Assembly (NCBI GenBank): GCA_938743325.2 | Contig: OW568898.1 | Span: forward strand, 62,189-126,188 | Source: Pycnococcus provasolii | Taxonomy: Eukaryota; Chlorophyta; Pseudoscourfieldiophyceae; Pseudoscourfieldiales; Pycnococcaceae | Length of the DNA stretch: 64,000 nt | Direction: 5' to 3' | In this document: positions 32,889-42,869 of the stretch, piece by piece | Numbering within the stretch: position 1 is the stretch's first letter | Layout: each line of letters begins with the position of its first letter | Position numbers and translations under genes: made by a program | Notes under the pieces: generated by a model | What the model was told of the DNA's origin: nothing | Database searches by the model: none | Seen by the model: the letters and a program-made list of their open reading frames with translations, nothing else

Positions 32889-33807
32889 GCGGCCTGCCCT
32901 TCGGGCGTGGCGCGGCGGCTGGAGGTTGGAGGGCAGTCACTGCGACGTAGTCGAGGTCTGCTGTGCACGGCATCTTGATGGAGGAAATCGTCGAGTACGC
33001 TGCCTCGCACTGCTTACGCCAACGTTCAGTTGTGTCCCTGACGTCAAGCTTGCTTGCGAGATCGACGCCGGCAGAGTTCGCAGCTGTGGCGAGACACACA
33101 CAGAACGGGCCTCCGACGACCTCACCTCTGCCGCAGCTGCACGTCGCATCGTTGATGTTGACGACGGTGTACTTGCTCGGATAGTCAACGTGGGACACGT
33201 GCGCGATCGTGCGCTTTGCATTCGCGTTGCCTTGCCACGTGCATACACGCTTCTCGACGAGCTTGTTATCTTCTCCTCCTGTGCGGAGCATGGTGCGAAT
33301 CTTCGGAGGCGCGGGGTCTGTGCATGCCTTCGCTGCCTCATAGCGCTTCACGACGTCGTCTCGCAAAGTGCAAACGAGGGTCGCCATAGCCTCAAGCACG
33401 GGTACATGCCGCACATTCTTTCTCGTCAACTTAGAATTGAAGCTCTCTGCACCTTGCGACGTATGATAGTTGCGAAGATGTGCGCCTGCAAGGAACGCCG
33501 ATCGTTGGTACTGCTCGGCGGCAGGAACCTTGTCAATGTACTCGCGGCACGCCTCCGACATCTCCTTCAACGCCCACTCAAGGTGGCGTTCGGTGTATGC
33601 CGTGACAGCTGTCTCATACAGGTCGGCTCCCGCCTTTCCGGCGTGACTGCGCACGTGTGGCTGGCGGTGGTCACTGCAGTGGAAGCCAAGCATCGATGGG
33701 CATGCTTTTCGACGTCCAGCCTCCAAGCCTTTGTCTTGGTCGCTGATGTTCGCGTGCTCAGGAACGTCAATGCCTTTGTATTCTGTGCTCAGCGTCGAGT
33801 AGTGTGA
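32800..33807 (-). pseudogene. Mutator-like (MULE) transposase, C-terminal half with SWIM-type zinc finger
   Basis: Reading on the minus strand, the frame includes ISDQDKGLEAGRR, the conserved second catalytic Asp region of MULE transposases, then GFHCSDHRQPHV. A helical region with FNSKLTRKNVRHVPVLEAM follows, then a SWIM-like zinc finger DATCSCGRGEVVGGPFCVC in which the usual final His is Cys. An AT-hook-like PRPKGRPPKPDRKK ends it. The first catalytic Asp and the upstream core are missing. The ORF's first ATG is at 33726, but MULE homology extends upstream to about 33780 in the same frame, next to a stop that separates it from the N-terminal fragment. Confidence 0.75.
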
Positions 33808-34289
33808 CGACCACCGCTGGTCATGTCAGCCTCAGCTCTCGCGCGGGTGTCGTACACCGTCTTGCCCACGACGAACTCGACGTCCTTAACCTCAGTCAAG
33901 CTCTTTGGCTTGAACGGCGTAGCATTGTCAAGATTCTCCTTAGCTGCACAGCGCTGTCTTGCAGCCGCCTTCACCCTAGCCTCCTTCTTCTGTGGAGTCG
34001 TCATGACGCTCGTGGTTGTCATGACGCTCGTGGTTGCGGCATGCGCAGATTCTGGTGAACTACCGCGCCTCCTCTTCGGGTCTGGTTCGTCTGTCTTGTC
34101 GGCAGTTACATGAGTTACATGCTCGACGTCTCGGCTTGCAGCAACCATCCGATCCCTTAAGGCAAGCGTCTGCGCGCGTCGCACTCGCTTCGACGGTGCT
34201 CGTGCGGCTGAAACAGAGCAAGCCGCCAGCTGTAAGAGGTCAGCAGCAGCAGCTTTGCTTGAACGTGTCGACGCCCTCGTGCCCGCCAT
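33789..34289 (-). pseudogene. Mutator-like element N-terminal fragment
   Basis: About 166 residues from the ATG at 34289 (MAGTRASTRSS). It has a basic low-complexity region with DPKRRRGSS and, near the end, VKDVEFVVGKTVYDTRAR, which resembles the N-terminal F-x-VG-x2-(F/Y) module of MuDR proteins. It stops 60 bp before the transposase half in another frame. I infer an internal deletion that removed the first part of the catalytic core. Confidence 0.5.
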
Positions 34290-34707
34290 CGTTGCTGCGT
34301 GTGATGGCCTGATCTGACTTTTGGGCAAAAACTTCCCAAAAGTCAGTTGAGGTAACAACGGTAGTGTAAGACGGGAAATCAAACCCCTACTATAGTAGGT
34401 GAACTGCCCCGAAAACATGGTGAACTGCATTTTTCTCCGGAAAATAGTAGGTGAACTGCCTTTTTCTCTTTGGTTTTAATTTCGGTTTGTGTAAAAGATG
34501 ACCTTCATTGGCAATACTGGCCCCCCCTAAAACCCGTATTGTATTCTCCGTACGGTTTCGTTTCCGTTTCCCGAGTTCCAGGACCCTTGGCCTAATAATC
34601 ATCGTGCACCTGCCCGTGTTCATTCGGATCAATCAATGGCGTTTTGACAAATATATATATACATGTGTCACACACAAATAACATGCCTGTTATGGTGAAC
34701 TAACTTC
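34290..34707. other. Intergenic region with hairpin and short direct repeats
   Basis: Contains the perfect hairpin at 34315-34345 and three copies of GGTGAACTGC (about 34399, 34419, 34450), two of them preceded by TAGTA. These could be transposon terminal sequence or 5' regulatory sequence of the glycosyltransferase gene. No gene is seen. Confidence 0.5.
34315..34345. repeat. Short perfect inverted repeat: 11-bp arms
   Basis: Left arm TGACTTTTGGG (34315-34325), 9-base loop, right arm CCCAAAAGTCA (34335-34345). It lies just outside the MULE N-terminal fragment and may be part of the element's end. Confidence 0.85.
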
Positions 34708-37347
34708 ATGATGACGAGTCCCATGAAGATGAAGGTTACCATCATCGTACCTGTTCTGAATGAGTCGCAAAACTTACAAACTTGGGGGCGTGGTGGTCTC
34801 TCCTTTGACAAGAAGGTTTCAGCCTTGAATGAAAATGTGCACTTATTGTTAGTCGATAACGGATCCGCAGACGACTCTTTGGACATCATGCGTGCACTTC
34901 AGCGTGAATCTGGGAATAGCAATCTCTCGTACATTTCACACCCGCCGCGAGGGTATGGCGCGGCGGTGCACGCGGGGATCATGCACATCTTGAACCAGAA
35001 GGTATCTTCTCATACGGGTACCAACCAACAACAAGAACAGTGGGTCGCGTTCGCGGCGGCGGATGGACAGGACCTCGTAGATAAGAACCTACCCAAACTC
35101 ATACAAGCTGCTTCCTTTGTATGCAACCAATTCATTCTTCGCAGCACCAGCAGCAGCAGCCACGACGTGGAAACTCCACAACAACAACAACAACCTCTGC
35201 TTCTCGTCGTCGGCGACCGAACAGCGACGCCGCTTGGACGACTCGCGCTCACGTATCCTCAGCGCGTCGGGAACGCGCTCGCGTGCCAAATCATCTCCTC
35301 GCTCTGGGGTGCCGCACCACTCCTGCCAACGACAGAGGCGATGCAGCAGAAGCTGAAGTTCCTTACAGACCTGGGACCGCTGAGACTTGTACCTCTGCAA
35401 GCCTTCTCCTCGACGTGCTTAAACATGGAAGACAGAAGCTTCGGATGGACCGTGGAAATGTCAATCAAGGCGATACAGGCACTGCTCACCACAGAAGAAG
35501 AAGTGCCAAAACTGATTCTCGTGGAAGTGCCCGTCACGTACACGCACCGACGCGCGGGTGTCACGAAAATATCGGGATCCATCAGAGGATCGTTCGAGGC
35601 GGGACGCATCATACTCGCCACAGTATTCACGCACTACGCACGCCGTGTCGCCAGCGCCATCGCCGACGCCACACCGCCACCGCAAGAAGGCAAAGTCGAC
35701 GACGACGACGACGACGACAAGAAGGAAGTCGTCACCACGCCAATGCCACCACAGCCACCAGTAGCAGCCCTCCTTCACCTCTCCGCCATCCTGCTCGTCG
35801 TCGGCACGACCGTCTTCAGCGCGAATCTCGATGCCACCGGAAATGCGCTGCCACCTCAGCGAAGTGGAAGCACCACAACCCCCCTCCAACGCTTCCTGAT
35901 TGGCGTCGCGGCGTGCATCGTGGGATATATCATCGCATCCGTCATCGCAAGGAGAAATCCCAACGCTGTCAGCGCCACAAACTTCTGGCTCGTTGCAGGG
36001 CTTACGCGCATGCTTGCACTGTGCACGCCACCAGATGCCGCACTCCCAGGCGACGACATCAACCGCTACCTGTTCGAAGGACTGCTCGTTAACACGTACG
36101 GTGTATCGCCAATGGGCACCGCGCCGTCGGCGATGACCAAGCTTGTCACGCAAGGCGACTCCACATTCGCGGCGGCACCAACCATATGGCGCGATCGCAT
36201 CTTCCGAGGCGTGAATCACCCAACGACATCCAGCGTCTACGGCCCGCTCGCTCACCTCCTTTTCGCGTCGGTCGCCGCCATCGCGCCATCGCCGCTCCTG
36301 ATGCGCCTCGTCCTCACGCTCGCGGATGTTGCCACAGCCTGGATGCTCGAGCGCCGCTTCGGGCCGGCGCGCGCACTCACGTACGCGTGGTGCCCGCTCG
36401 TTCTACTCGCAGTGGCGAGCGGTGGACACGTCGACTCGCTCATGGTACTCTTCATTACGTCGGCCATGCTCGCGTGCGCGCCTGGACCGCACCCGCGCCG
36501 CCGCGCCGATCCGCACATGTGGCCTCCCGTGTGCGCACTGCTCGGTTTGGCTTGCGCGGTTAAGTGGGTTCCCGTGATTTTCGCGCCGTTCGCAGCCCTG
36601 TACTCGATGATGGCAATGATTGCCGCGCCTGCAAGCGCGTACGGCGCGATGCTGGTGCGGGCGATTGGCGAGAGGCGTGTTAGGGCGCACTGTGTGCGAC
36701 GAAGTGCGATGCGCGCCGCGTGTGCGATTGGGCTATTTGTGGCTGGGCCGCTTCTCGCGTATGCGGCGCTTTTTGTTTGGATAAGCAATGGAGAGTTTGC
36801 CGTGCGTCCTGCAGCCGTCGACGGCGCGGCGTGGGTTGCGACGGCGCATGTCGCGTCGTTTCTCCCGGCTTTATGTCAGGGGCTTGTGGGGAGTCCGCAC
36901 AACGCAGTGTGGGCGGTCCCATTCATAATTGGAGGCGGCATGCTTGGACTGCACGAGCTCGCGTGGTGCTTTCGCCGCTGGCGTCGCATGCTCGTCGCGA
37001 GGGGCACATCGATGGCTGCAAACGAGCGCCGAGCGCTCGAGCGACTCCCGCTCGTGGCTGAGGATTTGCTGCTCATGTTGCTTTGTTGCAGTCCGGTTGT
37101 CCACTTCTGGTATTTCAGTTGGGGCGTGCCGCTCGCGGTCATAAATAGGAGCACGCCGTTCGCGGTTGCTGGCGTCACCGCATGCCTTTATTTTTTTAGG
37201 TATGCGGGACCACTGGGTACCAGCGGCGGCGACATCTCAATGCCGCTGCGTTTGTTGATGTATATACCGATTCTTGTTGCGCGCGCGTTGCGCAGTCGCA
37301 CGTTGCATATCAGTGTCTTGCGCGCGACTCCACCAAAAAAATTGTAA
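34708..37347 (+). CDS. Fused GT2 glycosyltransferase / GT-C polytopic mannosyltransferase-like protein
   Basis: 879 residues from ATGATG at 34708, intronless. Residues about 1-310 are a GT2 domain: VTIIVPVLNESQNLQTW, LLLVDNGSADDS, HPPRGYGAAVHAG and FAAADGQDLVDK (the donor/metal acidic motif), with FGWTVEMSIKA and RRAGVTKISGS near its end. An acidic linker follows. Residues about 345-870 form a polytopic GT-C-like half with DAALPGDDINRYLFEG, RGVNHPTTSSVYGPLAHLL and many hydrophobic segments. In bacteria these two kinds of enzyme are often neighbouring genes, the first making or using polyprenyl-phosphate sugar and the second transferring it across the membrane. Substrates cannot be read from sequence. 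Endomembrane location is inferred. Confidence 0.8.
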   Translation: MMTSPMKMKVTIIVPVLNESQNLQTWGRGGLSFDKKVSALNENVHLLLVDNGSADDSLDIMRALQRESGNSNLSYISHPPRGYGAAVHAGIMHILNQKVSSHTGTNQQQEQWVAFAAADGQDLVDKNLPKLIQAASFVCNQFILRSTSSSSHDVETPQQQQQPLLLVVGDRTATPLGRLALTYPQRVGNALACQIISSLWGAAPLLPTTEAMQQKLKFLTDLGPLRLVPLQAFSSTCLNMEDRSFGWTVEMSIKAIQALLTTEEEVPKLILVEVPVTYTHRRAGVTKISGSIRGSFEAGRIILATVFTHYARRVASAIADATPPPQEGKVDDDDDDDKKEVVTTPMPPQPPVAALLHLSAILLVVGTTVFSANLDATGNALPPQRSGSTTTPLQRFLIGVAACIVGYIIASVIARRNPNAVSATNFWLVAGLTRMLALCTPPDAALPGDDINRYLFEGLLVNTYGVSPMGTAPSAMTKLVTQGDSTFAAAPTIWRDRIFRGVNHPTTSSVYGPLAHLLFASVAAIAPSPLLMRLVLTLADVATAWMLERRFGPARALTYAWCPLVLLAVASGGHVDSLMVLFITSAMLACAPGPHPRRRADPHMWPPVCALLGLACAVKWVPVIFAPFAALYSMMAMIAAPASAYGAMLVRAIGERRVRAHCVRRSAMRAACAIGLFVAGPLLAYAALFVWISNGEFAVRPAAVDGAAWVATAHVASFLPALCQGLVGSPHNAVWAVPFIIGGGMLGLHELAWCFRRWRRMLVARGTSMAANERRALERLPLVAEDLLLMLLCCSPVVHFWYFSWGVPLAVINRSTPFAVAGVTACLYFFRYAGPLGTSGGDISMPLRLLMYIPILVARALRSRTLHISVLRATPPKKL

Positions 37348-37536
37348 TGTCTGCAATGTGTACAATAGTGCAAGCCTCAACTCCAACAAACACCACAGCA
37401 AACGCCTGTTCCCACAAATTGAACTCCTTTCGGTAGTACTACTCTACGTAGGGGGAATGAGCAATCTTAGAAAAATCAATAATACACTACTACAAGTAAT
37501 AATCAACTTCCTACGTCCTCCTCCTCCTCCTCCTCC

Positions 37537-40500
37537 TCAATACGCGCGTCGGCGTTGTTGTTGCTGCTTCGATCCATTTTCGCTCCACAGCTTCGGTGTA
37601 GGTGTCCCCCTATTGAGCTTCCCTCCACCAGGGCTTCTACCCATCATCCTCCCCACACCAGCTGGCGTGGTTGGTTGCGGAGACGCCAAAAAAGAAGGAG
37701 GGGAATCTGGAGCGCCAGCGTGTGTCAAGCCACTCCAGCGAAACAGATTAGGAGCGAGTGCACTGCTCGGCGAGTCCATACTGCTCAACTGCAGTCCCTC
37801 GGCGTGCCGTCTACCGCGTTCACGGATGACTTCCTTTCTCGCAGAGTCTCTCTGCAGGGGCGATCCCCACGACGATCCTGCGTCTTTGGCTATCCTCTGA
37901 TATGGTGCGAGAGGCAAGTAGTGCGCCTCCTCCGGTGCCACCTCGTCCGCACGTAGGCGGCGAGGTGTGGTAGGACGACGCGAATCACCACCATCTTCTG
38001 CGGGGATTTGGCGGCGAATTTGCTGCCTCGCTGCCGACCTTGGCTGAGGAGAAAATGATGCCGCGAATTCCTCCGCCGACTCCTCTCCCAGCGTGCCAAT
38101 CAAATTATCCAGGGCGAGCTTGTTTATGCACAGCATGATTCGAGACGATGAACTCGTCATCGTCTTTGTCCTCGACGCACTCGACGCAACTCCAACATGA
38201 TTCACTTTGTCATAAAATCCGACATTCATCTGAACGGAGTCCTCCGCGAACGTTTTGGGCAACAAGCTCTTGAGGCTAGCATGGTGGGGTGCGATGGTCC
38301 AGCACATCCCCGATAGGCCACACGCCTTTGCCTTCGTGCTGTTGATCGCCATACTGGTCACCGTGTGGTTCATGCTCACGCTCGCACGCAGTACGGGATC
38401 CGCACGAAGCTTGTCGCAGAGCAAATGCCAGCCATCTCGCAGCCTCCGAACTCTCTTCTGCATTGCATGCTCCAAGCGCCGAAGCTCTTCAAGTTCCATG
38501 CGACGCTGCAGCTCCTTGCGGGGCCAGCTCATCCGAACAACGAAGAGAAGGACCTTCGCGACGCATCGCACCACCTTAAGGCAGTCGCGGCGATGATTAG
38601 CGTAACGGCGGTCCTGATTCCCGCGGTAGCGTGCCTGCAGTCCCACCATGCACGCGACGTCGTGGCGGTAAGCCTGGCGTGCCAAAAATCCGCGCGCATT
38701 CGCCTGCAGTCTCTCAATCGTTTCCATGAGATGACGGTACCTCCTCCTGTACAGCGTACGCCGCAGGCACGCCTGCATCCACACGCAGACAGCCATGTCA
38801 CGTACGAAAGCGCGACGCTGCACGATAGCCTTGCGCGTTGCCGCAAGCCTTGAAATGCAAGCACGCGTATGCTTGTAGCGCCTTCTCTGCGCATTGCGCT
38901 TCTCACAAGCCTGTAGGTAAACGACGGAGCGACGCGTGCGGCGATACTCCTTGCGAGCCATCAATCCACGCGCCGAAGCTGAGATGCGCGTAACCGCGGC
39001 ACGGCTCGCATTCAGACGCCTTGTGGCGATACCCTGCTTAGCAATGGCCTGCGTGCGTATGATGAGATGGCGGTCAGTTAGATATTTTCTACGCTGCACG
39101 CGAGCTCGGTGCGTTGCACTGAGGCGACTCAGCGCGACCTTCGCACGCAAGAATTGGCGTCTCTGGATCCTCGTGCGTGCGAAAGATTGCGCACGTATGA
39201 TCGCAGAGCGATCGCTCACGTAACGACGTCGGCAATTCACCTTTCGCGCACGCGCCTGTGTTTTTGATTTGTAAAATGGGGATGAATGTACTGTGTAAGA
39301 TTTCCAACACATTGGATTTTTTTTTCTAGCTCTACTGAGACAAGGCAAGGCAACGCACCTCTCACTAACGGCGATGAAATAAATGAGAACCAACTAAAGA
39401 CGAAAAAAACCAAACTCATACTACGCGCGCCAAAAAATTGGACTACGAAATGTGCACATCACGTAAAAAAGAAACAAAGACGAAGAAGAACGACTACGTA
39501 CCTGAATGCGAATCATCAGACCGATGTGCTTGCGGCACCGACCGCGAAGGATCCAAAATCGAGTGTGACGCTGCATCGTGCGGATCGCACGACGCCACTT
39601 CAAAAAGTACACTCGTGCCGCCTTCACACGAGCATAATCCTGAAGTAGCTTGATCGTGGCTCTGCGCTTGTGCGCGTAACGCTGTGCCAGCAAACGGCGC
39701 ATTGTCGCCTGGATTCCAATGGCGCAAGCGCGCTTCTGTAGAAAGCGCTTACGGTATATCTTAGCCCTCTGGTATGCCTGCAATGCAGTGATCAATCTTT
39801 CCTGACGTGAAATGCGTGCCGCCTCGAGTGCCTGCACGTCCGCAGCGCGGCGAATGAATATTTTCGTCGCACCCATTCGAAATCCCTCGTTCTCGATGAA
39901 GCGAGGCGGAGGTGCTTCGTTTGGCGCCGTCTCGCGCGGCTGCATGCAGATGATCCGGCAGAGCTCTTTCGTCGAAGAGGATGTCGTTGACGTGGAAAGC
40001 AGAACGCCAAAGCGCTGGCGAAATGCTGAGTAGGGAATGCGCAGGGCATAGCCCCCTTGCCTAAGCCTGGTATTTTCCGCGATGCCAAGGTGTCGCACCT
40101 GCTCTAGAATCATGTTGCGATCAACCTTCGGCGCAGGCGCCGCTTCCGCATTCGGCTTGATGCACCTGATATAGTGAGGCTCGGATGCGCGAAGCGTCTT
40201 GGCGAGGCCCTGTACCTGCAGACGGAACTGCGATCCTGCACTAGGAGGTCGCTTGCCACTCCTCGAAGCTTCGGCGGCATCCGCAAATAGCGCGCATACG
40301 AAAGGAAATCGACTTTCCAAGGCAACCTCGACGAGATCGGGATTAAGCGTGTCACGATTTGCCTCGATGAAGCCGGAGGCGTCGTACGAGACGTGGCCGG
40401 CGTAGTGCACGACGGTGAAGCTGGTTGCGCGGTCACCCTTGGGCATGCGAAGGAATGAGCTCGATCCGAGCCCTGAATTCAGCGATCGAACCCACGCGTC

Positions 40501-42297
40501 GGGCGTGGCGCTAGAGAAGGCACACTGCTCGTCAAGGAGTGCAAGTATTGATGGTGCCTTTGGCGTTGTCCCTTCGAGAAGCTCGCACACGCCGGCGTTG
40601 TCGAAGTAGTCTACATGCTCCCAAGGGATGCCCTCCCTTGCGTACTCTTCCTGCTCCGCACGAAGCGTTCGCTCGACAAAGATCTGCTGCAGCTTCTCAT
40701 TCACGTAGTTGATGCAGAGCTGGTTGAACTCGTTCTCGGGGAAAACCTCAAAGCCGTAGATGTCTAGAATCGACAGACGCGCGAGCCACGCGGTGTTCGA
40801 CGCTTCGCCGGCGCCAACGCTAGAAGCCTCGGTGGAGGCGGCGCGGTTGATAGAGGCGACAACCCACGAGAAGAGGCGCTGGTACATGGCACACGCGAGC
40901 GAGTCGCGGCTCACCTCGGCTTGGCTGGTGGACAATTTCTGCTGATGCATGGATCCTCGCCCGCGTCCACCGCCTCGTCCAGCGACAACCGTCTTCGTCA
41001 CGAGTGCCGTGGCGAGCCTGTCAGCTTCCACGCCAAGCAGTTCCGCAGCCACCTCGACGGCGGACTTCCCATCAGCCATCACCGCAAACTCGTCCGTCTT
41101 TTGGCTTTCGCTGCCATCCTTAGTGGCTGTCCGTTGGCGTGTCGACGTATCCGGCGACGCCGGCGACGACGGCGTGTAGCCGATTGTTCGCGCGCATCCC
41201 GCATCCTCGTCCTCGTAGAATGCGACGTTGCCGAGGTGAAGGATTGCGGCGATGAGCTGCGTGACGATGGTCACTTCTTCGGTGGACACGCACGCGACGG
41301 CGAGAGCGTCTCGAATCTCCGCGAGCCCAGCTGCATCCGCTTCCGGGCCGCCGTGACGAGCCGACGCCGTTCCTCTGGTGTAGCGGAATGCATCCTCCGG
41401 CGGCTTTCCCGACGTGGAGGCTCGTGGAGGCAGGTGCCAAGCTCGCCTGTACTCTTCGTCGGCGCCGGCGAGAAGGTAGTGAAACACGTGGTACGTGGAG
41501 TCAGAGCCAGCACGCACGCGCGCCACCCTCCACTTCTCGAGGAGGTATGTGTCGATCTGCGCGCTGTGAACTCCGAAGCGCGTGCGGTCGATGGAGAGCA
41601 CCATGAACTTTCCAAATCGGCTGCTATTTCGGTTTCGCCTCGTCGTTGCGTTTCCGAATCCCTCGAGCAGTGGCGAGCTGCGCATCAGCAGCTCTGACAG
41701 CACCTCCGTTCGGCGCACGTTGACTTTCGAGCGCGGCGTGGAAGGCCGCGTCGAGCTTGCTGAAGCGGACGACGATGATGTGTCCGTCTTGGAGCGAAGG
41801 CAGACGAACTGCATGACTTGCCTGCAAGCTTCCGTTTTTCCTGCGCCGCTCTCTCCTGCGACAATAATCACCTGCGGTTCCCCCGTCCCTGCGGACGACA
41901 GCGCCCTCATTGCAGACGCCGCGACAGCGAACACGTGCGGCGGCAGGAACGTCGCCCCTCCGTCCGCGGAAGCGGCTGTCGCGTATAGCGCGGCAATGGC
42001 CGGCGTGTAGAGTCCTCCACCACTAGCACCTGTCGCTGGCCCGTCGTTTGAATCGTCATCCGAAGAGGCGGAGGCGGAGGGGAGAGGTGGCAAGGGCTTC
42101 AAAGGCGCGAACGGGTTCACTGCGATGAGGATCGGTCCTACACGCGTGTACATGTGTTTTTGAATATGTCGCGAGACCAGTACAGACGCACATGACGCAT
42201 CTCCTGGGACACTCAGTAAAGTCAAATCGGATACCACCACCACAGAAGGTGTGGAGTCTTCGGAGTCTTCCGCCACGTGAAGGGACCCGGACGCCAT
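37537..42297 (-). CDS. Myosin heavy chain with about 14 IQ-like repeats (two exons)
   Basis: Exon 1 is 42297-39502 and exon 2 is 39255-37537; the intron is GTACGT...ACACAG. Splicing in phase 0 completes an IQ motif across the junction (IRIQ + ARARKVNCRRRYV). The product is about 1,504 residues. The motor has GESGAGKTEA (P-loop), NATTRRNRNSSRFGKF (switch I, Thr for the usual Lys), LDIYGFEVF (switch II) and EPHYIRCIKPN. Only about 30 residues precede the motor, so no SH3-like domain. The neck has about 14 IQ-like units at roughly 22-23 residue spacing, many degenerate. The tail lacks a long coiled coil and is Ser/Pro/Arg-rich, ending QQQQRRRAY. It should be an actin motor with a very long lever; class not assigned. 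Confidence 0.9.
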
Positions 42298-42869
42298 TAT
42301 GCCAATGGCTTCTGGAACACGTCGCGAAACGAGAATGAAACGCTCACTCGTAGGGAGGACGTTGACCGAAATTGAAATACTGTACCTCCCAAGAACAAGA
42401 AGGAGTCAACGGATTCTGACCACCTCGTTTCACGTGCGCATAACACCACGTCCCTCCACCTCACCACCTGCGCGTAACAGAGCTCGAGGACCACCTCCGT
42501 GACCACCTCCCTCCCCCTGCGCGTAACAGAGCTCGATGACCACCTCCGTGACCACGTCCCTCCACCTGCGCGTAACAGAGCTCGATGACCACCTCCGTGA
42601 CCACGTCCCTCACCCTGCGCGTAACAGAGCTCGATGACCACCTCCGTGACCACCTCCCTCACCCTGCGCGTAACAGAGCTCGATGACCACCTCCGTGACC
42701 ACCTCCCTCCACCTGCGCCTAAAGTTTAAAAGAGCTTTGACCACCTCCCTCACCCTGCGCAATGTACAAAAACGCGAAGTGAATGGCACAGGTGAATCGG
42801 CTGAATGGTGTGAATGGACAACCGCTGGATAGAGTAAAGTACACTTCATTAGTTACTGAATGAGGGATC
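42298..42869. other. Intergenic region upstream of the myosin gene, with 49-bp tandem repeat
   Basis: The 49-bp array occupies most of this stretch and is open in one minus-strand frame only because the unit contains no stop. It probably includes the myosin promoter, since the myosin start is at 42297. The end of the RING gene lies at the other edge. Confidence 0.6.
42470..42714. repeat. 49-bp tandem repeat, five close copies plus degenerate flanks
   Basis: Units begin GCGCGTAACAGAGCTCGATG and end GACCACSTCCCTC-ACCT or similar. They start at 42470, 42519, 42568, 42617 and 42666. Degenerate partial units extend to about 42440 and 42757. Confidence 0.95.

Larger units (their letters stand above)
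31772..34289. mobile_element. Composite transposon patch: retroelement remnant abutting a broken Mutator-like element
   Basis: A plus-strand gag/RT-like remnant (31772 to about 32840) meets a minus-strand MULE transposase (about 32845 to 34289) tail-to-tail. Neither is intact: the reverse transcriptase stops after its first motif and the transposase lacks its centre. Terminal repeats and target duplications were not identified. Confidence 0.6.

Noticed and set aside
32926-33807. Plus-strand 293-residue ORF
   Set aside because: Antisense of the MULE transposase fragment, which has recognisable motifs.
42297-42662. Minus-strand ORF over the 49-bp repeat
   Set aside because: Purely repeat-derived translation with no start context; the unit merely lacks stops in one frame.
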